From Medicago truncatula (Eukaryota; Streptophyta; Magnoliopsida; Fabales; Fabaceae), in the NCBI RefSeq assembly GCF_003473485.1, contig NC_053042.1:48943762-49007761 (forward strand): DNA of 64,000 nt. Direction: 5' to 3'. Position numbers and translations under genes: made by a program. This document shows, piece by piece, positions 1 to 11,935 of the stretch (its first letter is position 1; the number at the start of each line of letters is the position of its first letter). The notes under the pieces are model-generated. The model had not been told where the DNA came from. It saw only the letters and a program-made list of their open reading frames with translations, and made no database searches.

Positions 1-536
1 ATTTATAATGAGTTTAATATTTTGTTTTTTTGTTATTTCTGGTTCCCAAGGGAAGTACGGGTTCTAGTAATTCAGAGGTCGGCAGCTAAGCTGACAAAAA
101 ATTATTCCACCTAGGAATCAAACTTGTTCTCGCGGACAATTTGTTTTAGGGGAAGCTCATCAATCACTTGATTTATTGTGTTCAGATGATGTTAGTGATT
201 GTTAACTTATTTTTGTAAATTCAATAATATCTGGTTTAAAGACTGACTAATTTAAGGGATCAATATGATCGTCCATTAATGGGTGCTCAATTGATCGTCC
301 ATTGGTAAGTACTCAATTGAAGTCAGAGCAAGGTCCTGTATAGACTAATCTAATACAAAAATTGTTGTCACCTGAATGATTTGTTAACTGTTTATAGTGA
401 GAATCAACCTGAATTAATCATTTTATGTAATCATCATGCAATGAACTAATGTTGTTTGCTGTGTTGATCTGATTGTTTATTGAGTACTAAGCAGTTTTAA
501 CCTGTTTTCGGTCCTTTTTTAGTTTTCTTTATACAT
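1..536. other. Intergenic, no gene seen
   Basis: No coding stretch was recognised. Positions 60-350 hold a short repetitive block with two near copies of a 'gatcgtccatt' phrase. It faintly resembles the block at about 32840-32960 and may be an old retroposon tail. Nothing firmer can be said. Confidence 0.4.
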
Positions 537-538
537 TA

Positions 539-797
539 CTCCCTCCGTCCCGCAATAAATGACCTGTTTGAAAATGTGCAATTTTGACCTAACTTACTTT
601 GACCATATTTTTATACTAATATACAAAGATAAATAATATCATATAAGATGTCGTTAGATTCGTCTCGATGAGTATTTTCAAAATATCAAGTTTTCATAAT
701 TTTTTTCCAATATATTATTCAAGATATTTAAACTCAAAATTACGCATTGGTATGCGTAATTGGGTCAACTGTGTCACTTATTAAGGGACGGAGGAAG
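539..797. mobile_element. Stowaway-type MITE
   Basis: The left end is CTCCCTCCGTCCC and the right end is its near-perfect inverse GGGACGGAGGAAG. The element is about 259 bp and flanked by TA on both sides (537-538 and 798-799). Small size, these termini and a TA target duplication are the hallmarks of Tc1/mariner-derived Stowaway MITEs. No coding capacity. Confidence 0.85.
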
Positions 798-2354
798 TAT
801 CTTTTTCTTGGCTTCTTTATCTATCTCTTGAATCTTGCTGCATTTTGAAGATTCTAGCTTGGGATTCATTGTTGCTGTTGTTTAATTACTACATGGAATG
901 AAAGTAAACTATACTTAAAAAAGGGTAAAGCACCAAAGCCCTTTGCGCAGTGTGCAGAGTATTATACTTTTGCTACCAATAGTTGGGAGTTGAATGATAA
1001 ATGTTGGATGGCAAATACTTGCAATGACATCATCTGTTCTGCTTTACACTTATTCATAAACGGTGTTTATTAACTAGCCCAGGCAGCATGTCATTAAAAG
1101 TTGACAAATTCATGTCACAATTGAATATCAAAACCAAGTCATGTAATCAAACTCTAGTGAACAAGCATGACCTTACCATTCAATTCCAAAAATCTTAGAT
1201 CAAATATAGCATGTAACAGATTGAAATTTAAAAATAGAGGCATATAAGAGCTGAATTTTTTCATATTTAATAAACTCTTTGTTGGGGGCTTAGCCCCTCC
1301 TTTAAATAAAATATAGAAAAAGCTCTTGTGGTAGTCTTTTACGTGATGAGAGTGTAAATTGGTTAGCGGGTTTTTCTAAATATCTGACTGTTTAACTTCT
1401 TTTGAGGCCAAGTCATGGGTCGTTCTTAAAGGTTTGTCCTTAGGTAAAGTTAGAGGTTACAAACTGAGTTGTGCTTGAATCCTTCCGTCGTGGTTAATCG
1501 CCTTTCAGGCAACAAAAATGGGCATGTTAATGGCTACCAGTTGATTATGCATAATAGAATAATGCTTGGTAATTTTGTCAAGTTCAACATTTCTTTCAAG
1601 TAGCAAATAAGAGTAGGGATCATCTTGTTTCAACGTGTTATTTCAGACGTAGTTTTCTTTTTTTGTTTCCTTTTAGCTCCTCTTCCATTCAAAAATAAAA
1701 TAAATTAGAAGGGGCATGATGTCTCATTTATACGTGAATTAGACTAATCACATTCGGGAGATAATTATAGTATCTGAGGACAATGTTGGCGAATCTGAGC
1801 TGCTACTACATTCCTTTTTTATTGCCTTGATGAAGAAAGGAAAGAAGAACAACAGGAAGCCAAATTGGCAGAATAGCAAAATTGCTCAGATGAGGATATT
1901 AAGAAGGTACAAAGAAATCATTCACATGGACTGATTTCAGCATTTCCTTTGACACAAGCTATCTACACTTACATTATTCTTCCGGTACAAATATGTAGAT
2001 CTCTTCCAAGGTCATTGTTTGATGAAGCAAGAATATGAGCAAAATAAATTAGATATGCGTTATCGGTTTATCTTTCAGTTTCATATGCTCAGTATACTGC
2101 ACATTAGACTATATAACAACAAGTGGCCAACCATGTGAAGATTCAAACTAGTATTTACTTCATGACATGACATGAAAATACTCACCAATGAAACTTAGTG
2201 GTCAGCAACTCTATTAAAATTGTAAGGCTTTCATTTCATGATACATTGAACTTTTCAGTCATCAAGTGAATTGTTGGATTCCTAACATAGCACTCAATTT
2301 GAGAAATTACATAATGTTACAAACATGATCCAACAGAGACATGTTTGACATGCA
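798..2354. other. Intergenic, downstream of SPC24
   Basis: AT-rich sequence with no recognised gene. A short exon-like stretch on the plus strand at about 1828-1906 encodes a charged Glu/Lys/Gln-rich peptide ending near a GTAC, but it has an internal stop. It could be a decayed exon. The 3' UTR of the minus-strand SPC24 gene should lie just left of 2355. Confidence 0.4.
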
Positions 2355-5300
2355 TTAATCACTTATTGTTTTCCAGATGTCATTACATACATCAAGGACA
2401 GTCAGCTGTGATGTGTCGTATTCAAATTTCTCCGCCGCATTTTTTTCCTTTTCAACAATATCTGCAATTTAAGTTTAAGGAGCAAACAATTCTTGTCTTT
2501 TCAAAGGACAAAAAAATCATTTACAGAAAACCTGAAGAAGAAACATGGGGAAAAGAGAATGGTACACTCAACAAAAGGATACAGCCTGAAATTTTTGACT
2601 GATCGTCCAAGTTTGGAACAATATTTGTGACAGAAGCATACATCGAAAGTAGCATCCTGAAACAAAATATAATAATAAATATAAGTTCCAATTTATATGG
2701 GAAATGTAAAAACCAAGAACTGTCTTCAGTTTGGGACAATTAATTGACTTTACTGTTAACATTGAGAAGCCACATTCATGTAATTGAGACCATAATATCG
2801 AAGCGGACATGAATAACAAATAGCAATACATATATGAGGCCAGATTACAATCTTAGAGCCTGTTACTTCTCATGTTTCTTGTTTTCATTTTCAATTCAAT
2901 CAATAAACATAAGAGAATATATATCCAATATTTTCCTCACCATTTTCTTCTACAATTTCTGTAAACAGATCTGACATTTTTCAGAAATTTTGAAAAAGCC
3001 AAAACATTGTTTTCATTGTTTCCGGAAATATATTATTTATAGATTTGTCTTCCATCTTCTCTCTATTACAATTGTTCGCTACATGAGTCTTCAATCTCTT
3101 TGTTAGCAATTTAAAATGAACATAAATTTTGGAAAATGAAAGCTGAAAATGTTTTTAGAAAGTAAACAGGGTCTTAAATTCAAGTTTTGCAATGCACATA
3201 CCTTGTCCTCTGCTTTTCTTGCTCAATTTTCAGTAATTTCTTTTTCTGCTCTCGGACAGAAATTTGTTGTTGTTCTAGATCATCAAACTCGTTGCTAATG
3301 ACTGTGCTGATACAAAATGGATGATAAGATACATCATTTCAAGAAGATTAAAATCTAAAAAGAGCATACAATTGAAAAGCAGAAAACTAATAGACTTATC
3401 TAAACTCCTCTTTCAACAGGCTTTCTTTTTCAAGTTCTTCATCCAGTTCTCTCTGCAAAAGCTCCAGATCCGCATCAGCAGCAGTCTCGGATCTAGCATG
3501 CTCAATTTTCTGTTTGTGCGAATCTATTTTTTTCTGATAATCTGATTCAACTAAGCATTGGTCAAGCACATAATACAATTATACAATCAAGAATATCTAC
3601 GCATAATAGATAGCATTGATATGAGCTAGTTGAGCTAAAAGGAATTACTTTAGATGGGTGGCTATTAATAGTGCATCACGGAAAATAGCAAGAAAGAAAA
3701 ATTCCGCTATGTGGAATACCGGATAGCGGAAGCCACATATCGGTTGGAATAAATCAATTATGTAACTAAAAAGCATGCTATATACAAATAAAAATAAGCT
3801 GAATACAGATAAAAATCAACTGTATAAAGTGACAAAATTAACTCAAAAAGCTCAATTGTTCATAATTCTGACTAGTGATTACTCAAAGCAGTAAATAATG
3901 ATTGAACATAAAAGACAAAAGATCTATTCATTCTGGTCCCCTTTTCCAATATAATCATCATTCTTGTTGTCAAATAGTGAATCGCATCTTTCAACTTCTA
4001 CTTTAGAATCCTCAAAATCAATTTCTTCTAGTTCTTATTGATTTTTGGTTTTGGCCATCCTTATATACAACTTTCCAATTAAGGGCATCATCATAGTAGG
4101 AGACTAACAGGAGAATCACTGAAAACTCATTAGAGATGGAGCAGGACATATAGAAAGGGAATGGAGGCAGAGCTCAACAGCTGGGGGGGTTCTGAACACT
4201 GCCACCCTTCTACAAAATAACATAGTCCTCATAATAAAACCATACCAGAACACAATGCCAAGGTAAACTCTAATAACCATCTGATTCTTGCAAGATAACT
4301 TCAAAAAAAAAAACACACACTCAATTAGCACAAACACTTCTCCATATTGACAAGCCCATCATGTAGAATTCTACAGGCTTCCACGGTCTGCGTCCTGTTG
4401 TGCTGACCAGAAACTTCTGCATAAACAGTGCAGCTGGATGTGCACCACCACCTCCAATCTATTAATTATGGTGAATTAATCTCATCCACTTAAATGCCAC
4501 CCACTTCCTATGATCTACTTTCTGCCACCAGATCAAACTTGTATTTTGAAAGCACTGCATCCCATTCCTCCAGACCCACGATACAACCGTCTCCTGTTAA
4601 ACCATACCACCTCATTCATAAACTTTATCATAGTTATATACGACTCCCCAAACATATTAAAGGCTGAGAACTATTGAGATATTGGCTACTCAATTCCTAG
4701 AATTTGGACCTTCAACCAATTCCACAATGAGATCTTTACCGATTCCAACATCTCGTCCAACTCAAATGATTTTCTCCCAAAAACCATTTTATTTCTGCTT
4801 TTCCACATCGCCATTGACCCCCTGCTCACTCAACATCGTCAATCAATTTCTCTTCCCTTTGAAACAACCTCTTTTTCCAGCTGCATTTCCATTCCCGTGT
4901 TTCTTAGACAAAATTACAAACTCCATTCACCTTAGCCTCGTTGTTGTTTGCTATGCTATACAATCTCCAACATCTATCTTGAAAGGTGCCATCTACTATC
5001 CATTTGTCCAACCAAAATATTGTATAGCTGCCACTTCTCACTAACTTTCTCATTCTATCCAAACAGCAATTATTTTGAGATTCCCATATTCCCTTTTCCA
5101 TCGCTTTGCTGTCTCGCCACCAACTGGATTCATTACCAACCACACGCACTCCATCTTGGCTTCCATATTTAGCCATTATCGCCTTTGTGCACAAAAGTTG
5201 TCTTTCCACTTTGAGTCTCCACACCCATTTTACAAGAAGTTCTAAATTAAAACCTCTCAAATTCTGTATACCCAACCCACTCTCCCCATATCTCTCTCAA

Positions 5301-6265
5301 CACACTCTGTCCCAACTAACGACCCAATGAATTTTTCTACTTATCATCAAAATCTACGTACGGCGCTATAGAACTATAGTGCCGCTATTTCCGTATTTTA
5401 AAGCATTGCTTTAGAACGAAACAGTTCCATTGTCATACCAGACACTCACACAAACTACTTCCAGTTGAATTACAAGTGAACTTTGTATCAAATCGAACAG
5501 CATTTCTTATTTTCCATTATTATGACTTAACTATGTAACTGATACCACATCTAAGACAATGATAGAGAAAGAGAATGCAAATATTGAAAAACCATATTGC
5601 AAACTTCCACTCCATTTTTACATAGTTATACTCTTCAAGTTTTGAAACTGTTAACAAACACCTTAATTGCACATGCAACACCTCAAATAAATAAATAAAT
5701 TACACACTAGTACTAAGAGATCCAATCCAATAGTTCTCCATATAACAATCCCAATTGCCAAATAAACATAACATAGCAAATAATCACAGCCACAGTAAGT
5801 GTAAGAAACATGAAAACTTAAACCTAAATCCCAATTTTTTCTGACTATCATTGTTTGTGAATTTCAACTATTAATATTCATACCAAACTTAAAATTAGCA
5901 AAGTAAAACACCAAAAGAACAAACAGCAAATAAATAATGATGGGCAACACCAAAAATCGAAAACCCAATAAAAAAAAAATCATAAAAATGAAAACTTTAA
6001 CAAAACAACCCAAACCCCGTAATTATTTTGTGGTAGAAACGGAAGAGATAGAAAAAGGCAAAAGAGTAAATTGACCTTGGAACGAGGAGAGAACCTCATT
6101 GAGGTCGGAGTGGCAGGAGGAAGAAACGGAGAGTGTGTGGTGGAGACATTGAGAGATGATGTTGAGATCACGGTCATTAGCGGGATCTTGCAAAACCTCA
6201 ATGAGGTCGTTGCTTATGGAAATAAGCTGATCCACGTCGAAGTTTCTAGAAGAATCAGAAGCCAT
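2355..6265 (-). CDS. SPC24: Kinetochore protein SPC24 homolog
   Basis: Predicted subunit of the NDC80 kinetochore complex, where Spc24 pairs with Spc25 to anchor the complex to inner kinetochore proteins. Five exons can be built: 6265-6076, 3550-3400, 3303-3202, 2656-2583 and 2461-2355, giving about 207 residues. The N-terminal part carries LISISNDLIEVLQ. Residues about 65-145 are a charged Glu/Lys/Gln-rich coiled coil. The C-terminal globular part has the family block MYASVTNIVPNLDDQSKISG followed by GYIVEKEKNAAEKFEYD, ending DVCNDIWKTISD. The start is the first ATG of the open frame. Introns 1, 3 and 4 are GT-AG. Intron 2 has no good GT-AG pair: ATAAGT...CAC joins the frame as EEFRVISNEFDDLE, while a weak GTTTAG donor would give KEDTVISNEF. 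Intron 1 is 2.5 kb and holds a LINE fragment in the same orientation. Family call is from recall of plant SPC24 (Arabidopsis MUN), and is firm. Confidence 0.88.
4360..5345 (-). mobile_element. LINE (L1-type) ORF2 fragment in SPC24 intron 1
   Basis: On the minus strand the stretch from 5340 to 4904 reads as the C-terminal part of a plant LINE ORF2. KIHWVVSWDRVC is followed by GLGIQNLRGFNLELLVKW, then SSWWRD and YTIFWLDKWIVDG. These are the conserved blocks between the reverse transcriptase and its zinc-binding C-terminal region. Frames are broken by stops. The rest of the stretch down to about 4360 has further broken coding-like sequence in the same orientation. It is a 5'-truncated, dead copy in the same orientation as the host gene. 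Boundaries are approximate, with no target duplication identified. Confidence 0.75.
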
Positions 6266-6631
6266 TTATGTGGAAGAAGAAGAAGGTGGTTTTTCTTTCG
6301 TTCGAAATTGGAAGAAGAAACGAAATTGGAGTTGATGAAAGTAAACAAGGTTTCAAAATTGGGGTTCTTTTTTTTTTTTTTTCCTTTGAGTCGGAGGGAA
6401 ACACTTTCTTTTGATTAAACCAAGAGAAATGACATTCTACGCTCATTGTGACAACTTTTAAATAACTTTCTCTCTAATAGTCACGTATATTTTTATTCTC
6501 TCTATTTCTTTGTCTCTCTCCATTGTTTTTGATAGATTGTCACCAAAGTTGTCATCTATTGGATGTACAAATATCACTACTCTTAAATGAATATTCCCTC
6601 GGTCTCAACGATTGAAAAAAAAAGAAGTATA
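6266..6631. promoter_or_regulatory. Upstream region of SPC24
   Basis: Contains the presumed 5' UTR and promoter of the minus-strand SPC24 gene. No clear TATA box or named element was identified. A poly-T run at about 6369-6382 is the only marked feature. Confidence 0.35.
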
Positions 6632-7010
6632 AATTGCATTTTTGGTCAGTTAACTATTTAGGTAGTATTGCTTTGGTCCTTTAATTAAGATTCGATTTAT
6701 TTTGGTCCTTTAACTTTCTCTCTGTTATACCTTTTGGTCTTTTCCGTTACTTTTAATTCAAAAACGTTAGTGTTTCTTCATTTTTTTTTGGAATTTTTCC
6801 TGGATTTTTGTTGTTGAAGGTTGATGGAAATGATATGAAGATGAAAAACAGGAGAAGAAAATGAAAAAACTCTAACGTTTTTTAATTAAAACTAACGTAA
6901 ATGACCAAAATGTGTAACAGAGAGAGTTAAGGGACCAAAATAAATCGAATTTTAATTAAGGGACCAAAGTGATACTACCTAAATAGTTAAGGGACCAAAA
7001 ATGCAATTTA
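6632..7010. repeat. Foldback MITE-like element ('ggtccctt' type)
   Basis: A long imperfect inverted repeat. The left arm starts AATTGCATTTTTGGTC and continues TTAACTATTTAGGTAGTA. The right arm carries TACTACCTAAATAGTTAAG and ends GACCAAAAATGCAATTT. Each arm is about 110 bp or more, around a loop near 6790-6880. Relatives with the same 'ggtccct' phrasing occur at 16474-16787 and 37508-38278. Non-coding. Confidence 0.8.
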
Positions 7011-7381
7011 GCCTAAAATAATTGATCCATTTTATTTTTTTTAATACAATGTTAATTATTATTTTTTAATTATAACTTTAATTAAAATTATTTTCATCAA
7101 TCTCAATTCAATATATTCTACTTTGCATTTATGATAATGAAGAATGCATAAATACTTGACAAGACACTCAAAATTATTTTCCTCTCTTCATCAGATGGAG
7201 GAAATAGTTAGTATTAAGATTAGATTTTTAAAAAAGTTATATAACCCCTTTCGATAGGAGTTGGAATCCTCTTCATTTAAAGAACATCGTTAATTGAAGA
7301 GAAATGGACCATTGAATACAATAATTTTTATTGTCAAATAATCTAATAGTTAAAATTCACCTTTTTAAAATAAATAAATAG
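7011..7381. other. AT-rich intergenic
   Basis: No gene or clear element. Short direct similarity to MITE termini ('gatggaggaaatag' near 7194) hints at an older Stowaway copy in which the foldback element is nested. Confidence 0.3.
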
Positions 7382-8082
7382 GATGTTGTAACACCCCGTT
7401 TCCCAAAAATCAATTAATTAATAAAACATGCATCAGAGTAATTCCCAAACGGGCATGTCACACTTCATTTTCAAAATTTTTTAAGTAGAATATAAAATCT
7501 ATTTAATAAACGTCCTTCAAAGTCATCATTAAATTTGCAGCGGAAAATTTGCATCAAAACAACAACAGCAACAGTTTAAATCTCCATAATTAAATCTTTG
7601 GCATAAAAGCCTTATCAACATAAATTCAACAACCATAGGGCTACGTCAGCAATATTCAAAATTGATACATAGGAATGAAAAACAATAAGAAAATCCCATC
7701 CCGTACGTATCAGAGCCCTAGACACTTTGAGCCACCACTTCTAATAAGCTTCAATACCTGCAAGTTACCCATACGAAAGGCAACAATTCCAAGCAGAAGG
7801 GGTGAGATTCACAAACAATAATAATAGATATATAAATCATCAACTTAATTAAATAACGTAATAAGCAACATATATTCCCACAATAATATTTATACTTCTT
7901 CAACTTTAATAACTCTTACTAAATCAACCAACAACGACAACAACAACTCGACCACAACAACAATATCTCCATCAACAACAACGACCACAACACAACCTAC
8001 AACAACCACAATATCACCATCAACGACAACATCATCCACTACTTCAACGACAACAACGGCGTGGTACTATTTTCAACACATT

Positions 8083-8318
8083 GAATGACTAAGCATTCCG
8101 GGGCATAAGCCCCCCACAATTTGAATGATGAACATTCCAGGGCATGAGCCCTCAACAGATTGAATGACAAGGCAATTCCAGGGCATAAGCCCTCAACGGT
8201 TGAATGATTAACATTCCAGGGCATGAGCCCTCAACAATTTGAATGGCAAGGCATTCCAGGGCATAAGCCCTCAACGGTTGAATGACGAGCATTCCAGGGC
8301 ATGAGCCCTCAACGGTTT
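8083..8318. repeat. Tandem array, about 6 copies of 39 bp
   Basis: Six head-to-tail copies of a unit of the form GAATGA..AGCATTCCAGGGC followed by ATRAGCCCTCAACGGTT. Copies alternate between 'cataagccc' and 'catgagccc', suggesting a two-unit higher-order period. The array lies inside the solo LTR. A single related phrase ('gttgggggctcatgccctgg') recurs in the other orientation at about 11785 and 11876 in the second LTR. Confidence 0.85.
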
Positions 8319-8819
8319 CCTAATCATGAAAGGACTCGACTTGTGTATATCAGCATACAACTCAACTACGACAGCAACAACATAGGCAACGACAACGATC
8401 GTGCATAATAACTCACTCACTCCCCAACTTGGTCAACATCAACAACCTATGACTCCGTTACTTGGAAACGACAACTCGCCACTTACAACTCGAACCAACA
8501 CATTGTACATTCTAATTGAATGCAGTTAAGTATAAACCAGCGATCATTAACAATCATAATCAATCAACAGCAACACAACAGTATACGTCAGCATGATATG
8601 ATAATATTTTATACAATCCAACGATGTCTAGCATTATCACATAAACCAAGTATTACTTATACAATTTTATCACATTAATAACCTCAATTTGCCATAACCA
8701 GCTTCACAGTTCATCATTTATATCCTATACATCTTTCATTGCTATCTCAAAGTTCAGCTCACAACCTCTCATGCGACAAAGCCACATGAAAATCCTAAAC
8801 AAAGCAATCTGTCAAGCAC

Positions 8820-9150
8820 TAGCTCGCGAGGCGAGAGCCTCTACTCGCCACGGCGAGTTAGGGTAAAACACTCTAGATTCCATTCTGACTCTATTCTGAG
8901 TTCAAACTCAATCTAAAACTTTGCCTAATCATTAAGGTACATGTTCAGGCCCTCATAAACATCTAAGGTTAAACTCACAGCTCAAAATCACGAGATCTTG
9001 CAAGCTCTCTGGTCACACTCGCTACGGCGAGTAAACTTGCTCGCTATGGCGAGCTGCGAAATGCAACTCGCGAGGCGAACAACTCCTGCTCGCGAGGCGA
9101 GCGATGATCTTCATCACTCGCTACGGCGAGGATCATCTCTCGGGAGGCGA
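8820..9150. repeat. Cluster of CTCGC...GCGAG palindromes
   Basis: At least seven short imperfect palindromes of 13-14 bp: forms such as CTCGCGAGGCGAG, CTCGCCACGGCGAG, CTCGCTACGGCGAG and CTCGCTATGGCGAG. They are the most GC-rich stretch of the neighbourhood. The same family occurs in the related LTR at 11070-11395. Confidence 0.8.
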
Positions 9151-9800
9151 GCGATGAATAACAGTACGGGCAGATTACAGTTTTTCTCAAAAATTCACCC
9201 AAACCCATTGTTCTAACCTTAAAACTGATTCTAAACATCAATATATGAAACATCTAAGGTCTGTTCATCATTTCTACATCAATTCACCCTAATTCCATCA
9301 TTTAATCATCAATTCTCTCCTTAACCCTAATTCTCAATCCTCCAAATTCATTCATAACTTTTGTCAAACAGAATCAGAATTATATAAACTAAAATCATTG
9401 CAAGTTAGCCTCACCCTTACCTTAATTCAGATGAACAAAGCTCTACAATTCTGATTTTCTTCACCTGGCTCTCCCTTGGTTCTCTTGCTTTCTCTTGTTT
9501 TCTCCCAAAACTGATGTACGTGAAAACAGTTTCTCTCCTCTTTCTAACTTCTCCCTTTTCTTTTCTAAACCTAATTCAACTTCCTCTATTTCCACTTAAT
9601 CCCACACAACTCTCCTTATTTCTAAATCAGCCCCTTGAACTCCAAATATTCTAAATTCCCACTTATTCTATTAAATAGTAAAATAATTCATTTAATAAAA
9701 TATGACACACCACATAATCAACATAATTATATAAAATCATATATAAAAAGACTTTAAATCAACCAATAATAATTAAATAAAATTGGGGCGTTACAGATGT

Positions 9801-10402
9801 TGTGTCTGATGTTCGAACTCGACCTATAAATATAGAATGTAATGTTTATATCAACTAAGTCAAGTTCACATGGACAAATACAACAATATTAATTGAATAA
9901 TATGATTATATTCAATAGATTTATCTCTCTTGAAATGATAGTATCTATTAAATAGAAAGGATCTTTAACTCTCTCAATAGGACTCTCATCGGAGTCTAAT
10001 GATTCCTGGTTTGGATTTCAGTTTAAAAAATGTTCAAACCGATCAAATTAGAATCAATTCAGTTTGGTTTTCAACATATCAATTTGATTTGATTTTTCAA
10101 TTTCATCAATTTTGTCGGAACCGTTTACACTCTTAACTCTCATTTTAATAATGTAGATATATGCTTGCAAATTTCAATTACAAGTTTCTCTATGAGTATA
10201 AAAAACAAGTTTCTCCAAGAAAATTAAACAAATGTAAGAAAAATATATATATCTCCTGCTCAAGAAGATTTTAAATAATTGTCATTCAATAATGAATATA
10301 AGCTGTGTTGTTTAACGAGGTATTAAGCATGGTGTTTCTGATTTTAGTGCAATTATTAATGACTGCAAACGTCTCTGTGAACTTTCATGTGAAGTTCGGT
10401 AG
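9801..10402. other. AT-rich spacer between two LTR copies
   Basis: No gene, RNA or defined element was recognised in this stretch. Confidence 0.35.
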
Positions 10403-11935
10403 TGTAACGTCCACTTTTGTTTAATTAATTATTTAATCGAGTTTAAACGAGTTATATTATATTTATATAATATATGTGTGAATTTTGTTGATTTATGACG
10501 GTTTAGATGATTTGGATGATTTGGATGTGTTTTGATGATTTGATGAGATTATGAGACTTATTTTATTGTTAAATAAAATAAGATTTGAAAATAAAATAAA
10601 ATATTTAGTTGAGGGCTGTTTTGAGATTTTAGAGAGTTTTTGAGGAGAAAGTGAGATAAGATAAGATATTAGGAAGAGATATAAAAAGGAAAGACCTAGT
10701 CTTAGAAAAATTAGTACGTACGACTGTTTTTGGAGAAAAGGAGGAAAAGCCAAGAGAAGAGAGAATCACCTAGGGGAAAGTTGCGATTTCTGCAAAACAA
10801 GGTAAGGGTGAGACTAATGATTCAATAATATTGATTCTTATGATTCTGATGATCAATTAACAAAGTTAGGATTGAATTATAAAAGTTTTGAAATTAGGGT
10901 TAATAGGAGAATTTGATCATCCGATGATGTTTAACTGTTAGATTGTTGTAGAAAACGTCCCTTGACCTTAGATTATGCTTAGAATGAATTCTGGAACTGA
11001 AATAGGGCTTAGAACCAAGAGATTAGATGAATTTTTGAAGAAAACTGCATTCTGCCCGAGCCAACATTCATCGCTCGCCCTAGCGAACGATGGTCCTCGC
11101 CTCGCGGGTGATGAAGTTCATCGCTCGCCACGCGAGCCTTTTCCCCTCGCCTCGCGAGTTACATGTCGTAGCTCGCCACAGCGAGCAACCTTACTCGCCA
11201 TAGCGAGCATGACCAGAGAGCATGTTGATTTTCGTATTTTGGACTTTTGAGTTGAACTTTAGATGCTTTTGAGTACCTTTAGATGTCTACTAAAGATTAG
11301 AGGATGATTTAGAACAAGATTGAACCTGGAACAACCGTAGTTGGAAACCTGGCCTGTACTCGCCATGGCGAGCAGATGCTCTCGCCTCGCGAGCACTTTC
11401 AGAACTGAGTGCTTTTGAGATTGTCGTGACCTGAGTTGATTGAATTGATTAGGAATGGAACTTTAGGTAGTAATGTGGCCTATTTAAGATGTTAACTGAG
11501 ATCTGTGAAGCTGTTATGAATTGTTAAGCTGTTTGTAATGTGATTTAATGATTAAATGCATTGCTTGATTTATTCTTGAATAACCTTGAAGTTGTTGAAA
11601 ATGAAATTGTTGTTATGGAATTATAATGCTGTTGTGATCTGATTATGCTGCTGTCGTTATTTAACTAAGTTGCATGAGTCATTATAAGATGAATAGATGT
11701 TGTTGAACTCCAAATTATTGGATGCATATTGAGATGTTGATTAAGATTGTTTTAGATTGATTGAGTCCATGCACTAGCATACTTGTTGGGGGCTCATGCC
11801 CTGGAGCTTTGTCCTCACCACGAATTGAGCTTTGTCCTCACCACGATGCCTTAATAGTATATTAATACTATGATTGTTGGGGGCTCATGCCTTGGTACCA
11901 CATGCATAAAGAGGTTTTTCCTTCAACCCCAACAA
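10403..11935 (+). mobile_element. Truncated LTR of the same family, opposite orientation
   Basis: Begins TGTAACGTCCAC, close to the inverse of the right end of the solo LTR. It shares with that LTR's minus strand the phrase GGTAAGGGTGAG (near 10801), the CTCGC...GCGAG palindromes and the GGGGGCTCATGCC phrase (near 11787 and 11880). No matching right terminus or target duplication was found, so the 3' end is approximate and the copy is probably truncated. Open frames inside are repeat translations. Confidence 0.65.
11070..11395. repeat. Second cluster of CTCGC...GCGAG palindromes
   Basis: Forms include CTCGCCCTAGCGAACG, CTCGCCACGCGAG, CTCGCCACAGCGAG, CTCGCCATAGCGAG, CTCGCCATGGCGAG and CTCGCCTCGCGAG. 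The spacer between the half-sites changes while CTCGC and GCGAG are kept. Confidence 0.75.

Larger units (their letters stand above)
7387..9795 (-). mobile_element. Solo LTR (2.4 kb), 5-bp target duplication
   Basis: The left end is TGTAACACCCCG and the right end is GGGGCGTTACA. TG...CA termini are bracketed by the 5-bp direct repeat GATGT at 7382-7386 and 9796-9800, the signature of an LTR retrotransposon insertion. No gag or pol reading frame lies inside, so it is read as a solo LTR left by recombination. The minus orientation is set by comparison with the related copy at 10403. Internal features are a 39-bp tandem array at 8083-8318 and clustered CTCGC...GCGAG palindromes at 8820-9150. The open frames inside are translations of these repeats. 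Confidence 0.78.

Noticed and set aside
1828-1906. Exon-like charged peptide
   Set aside because: Contains an in-frame stop and cannot be linked to any neighbouring exon; left as an unexplained stretch.
4682-5044. 120-codon plus-strand open frame
   Set aside because: It is the antisense shadow of the minus-strand LINE fragment.
8998-9253. Open frames on both strands at 8998-9216 and 9044-9253 rich in Ala/Arg/Glu
   Set aside because: They arise from the CTCGC...GCGAG palindromes within the solo LTR; both strands are open because the motif is palindromic.
10975-11250. 91-codon open frame
   Set aside because: Same cause: palindrome cluster in the second LTR, no recognisable domain.
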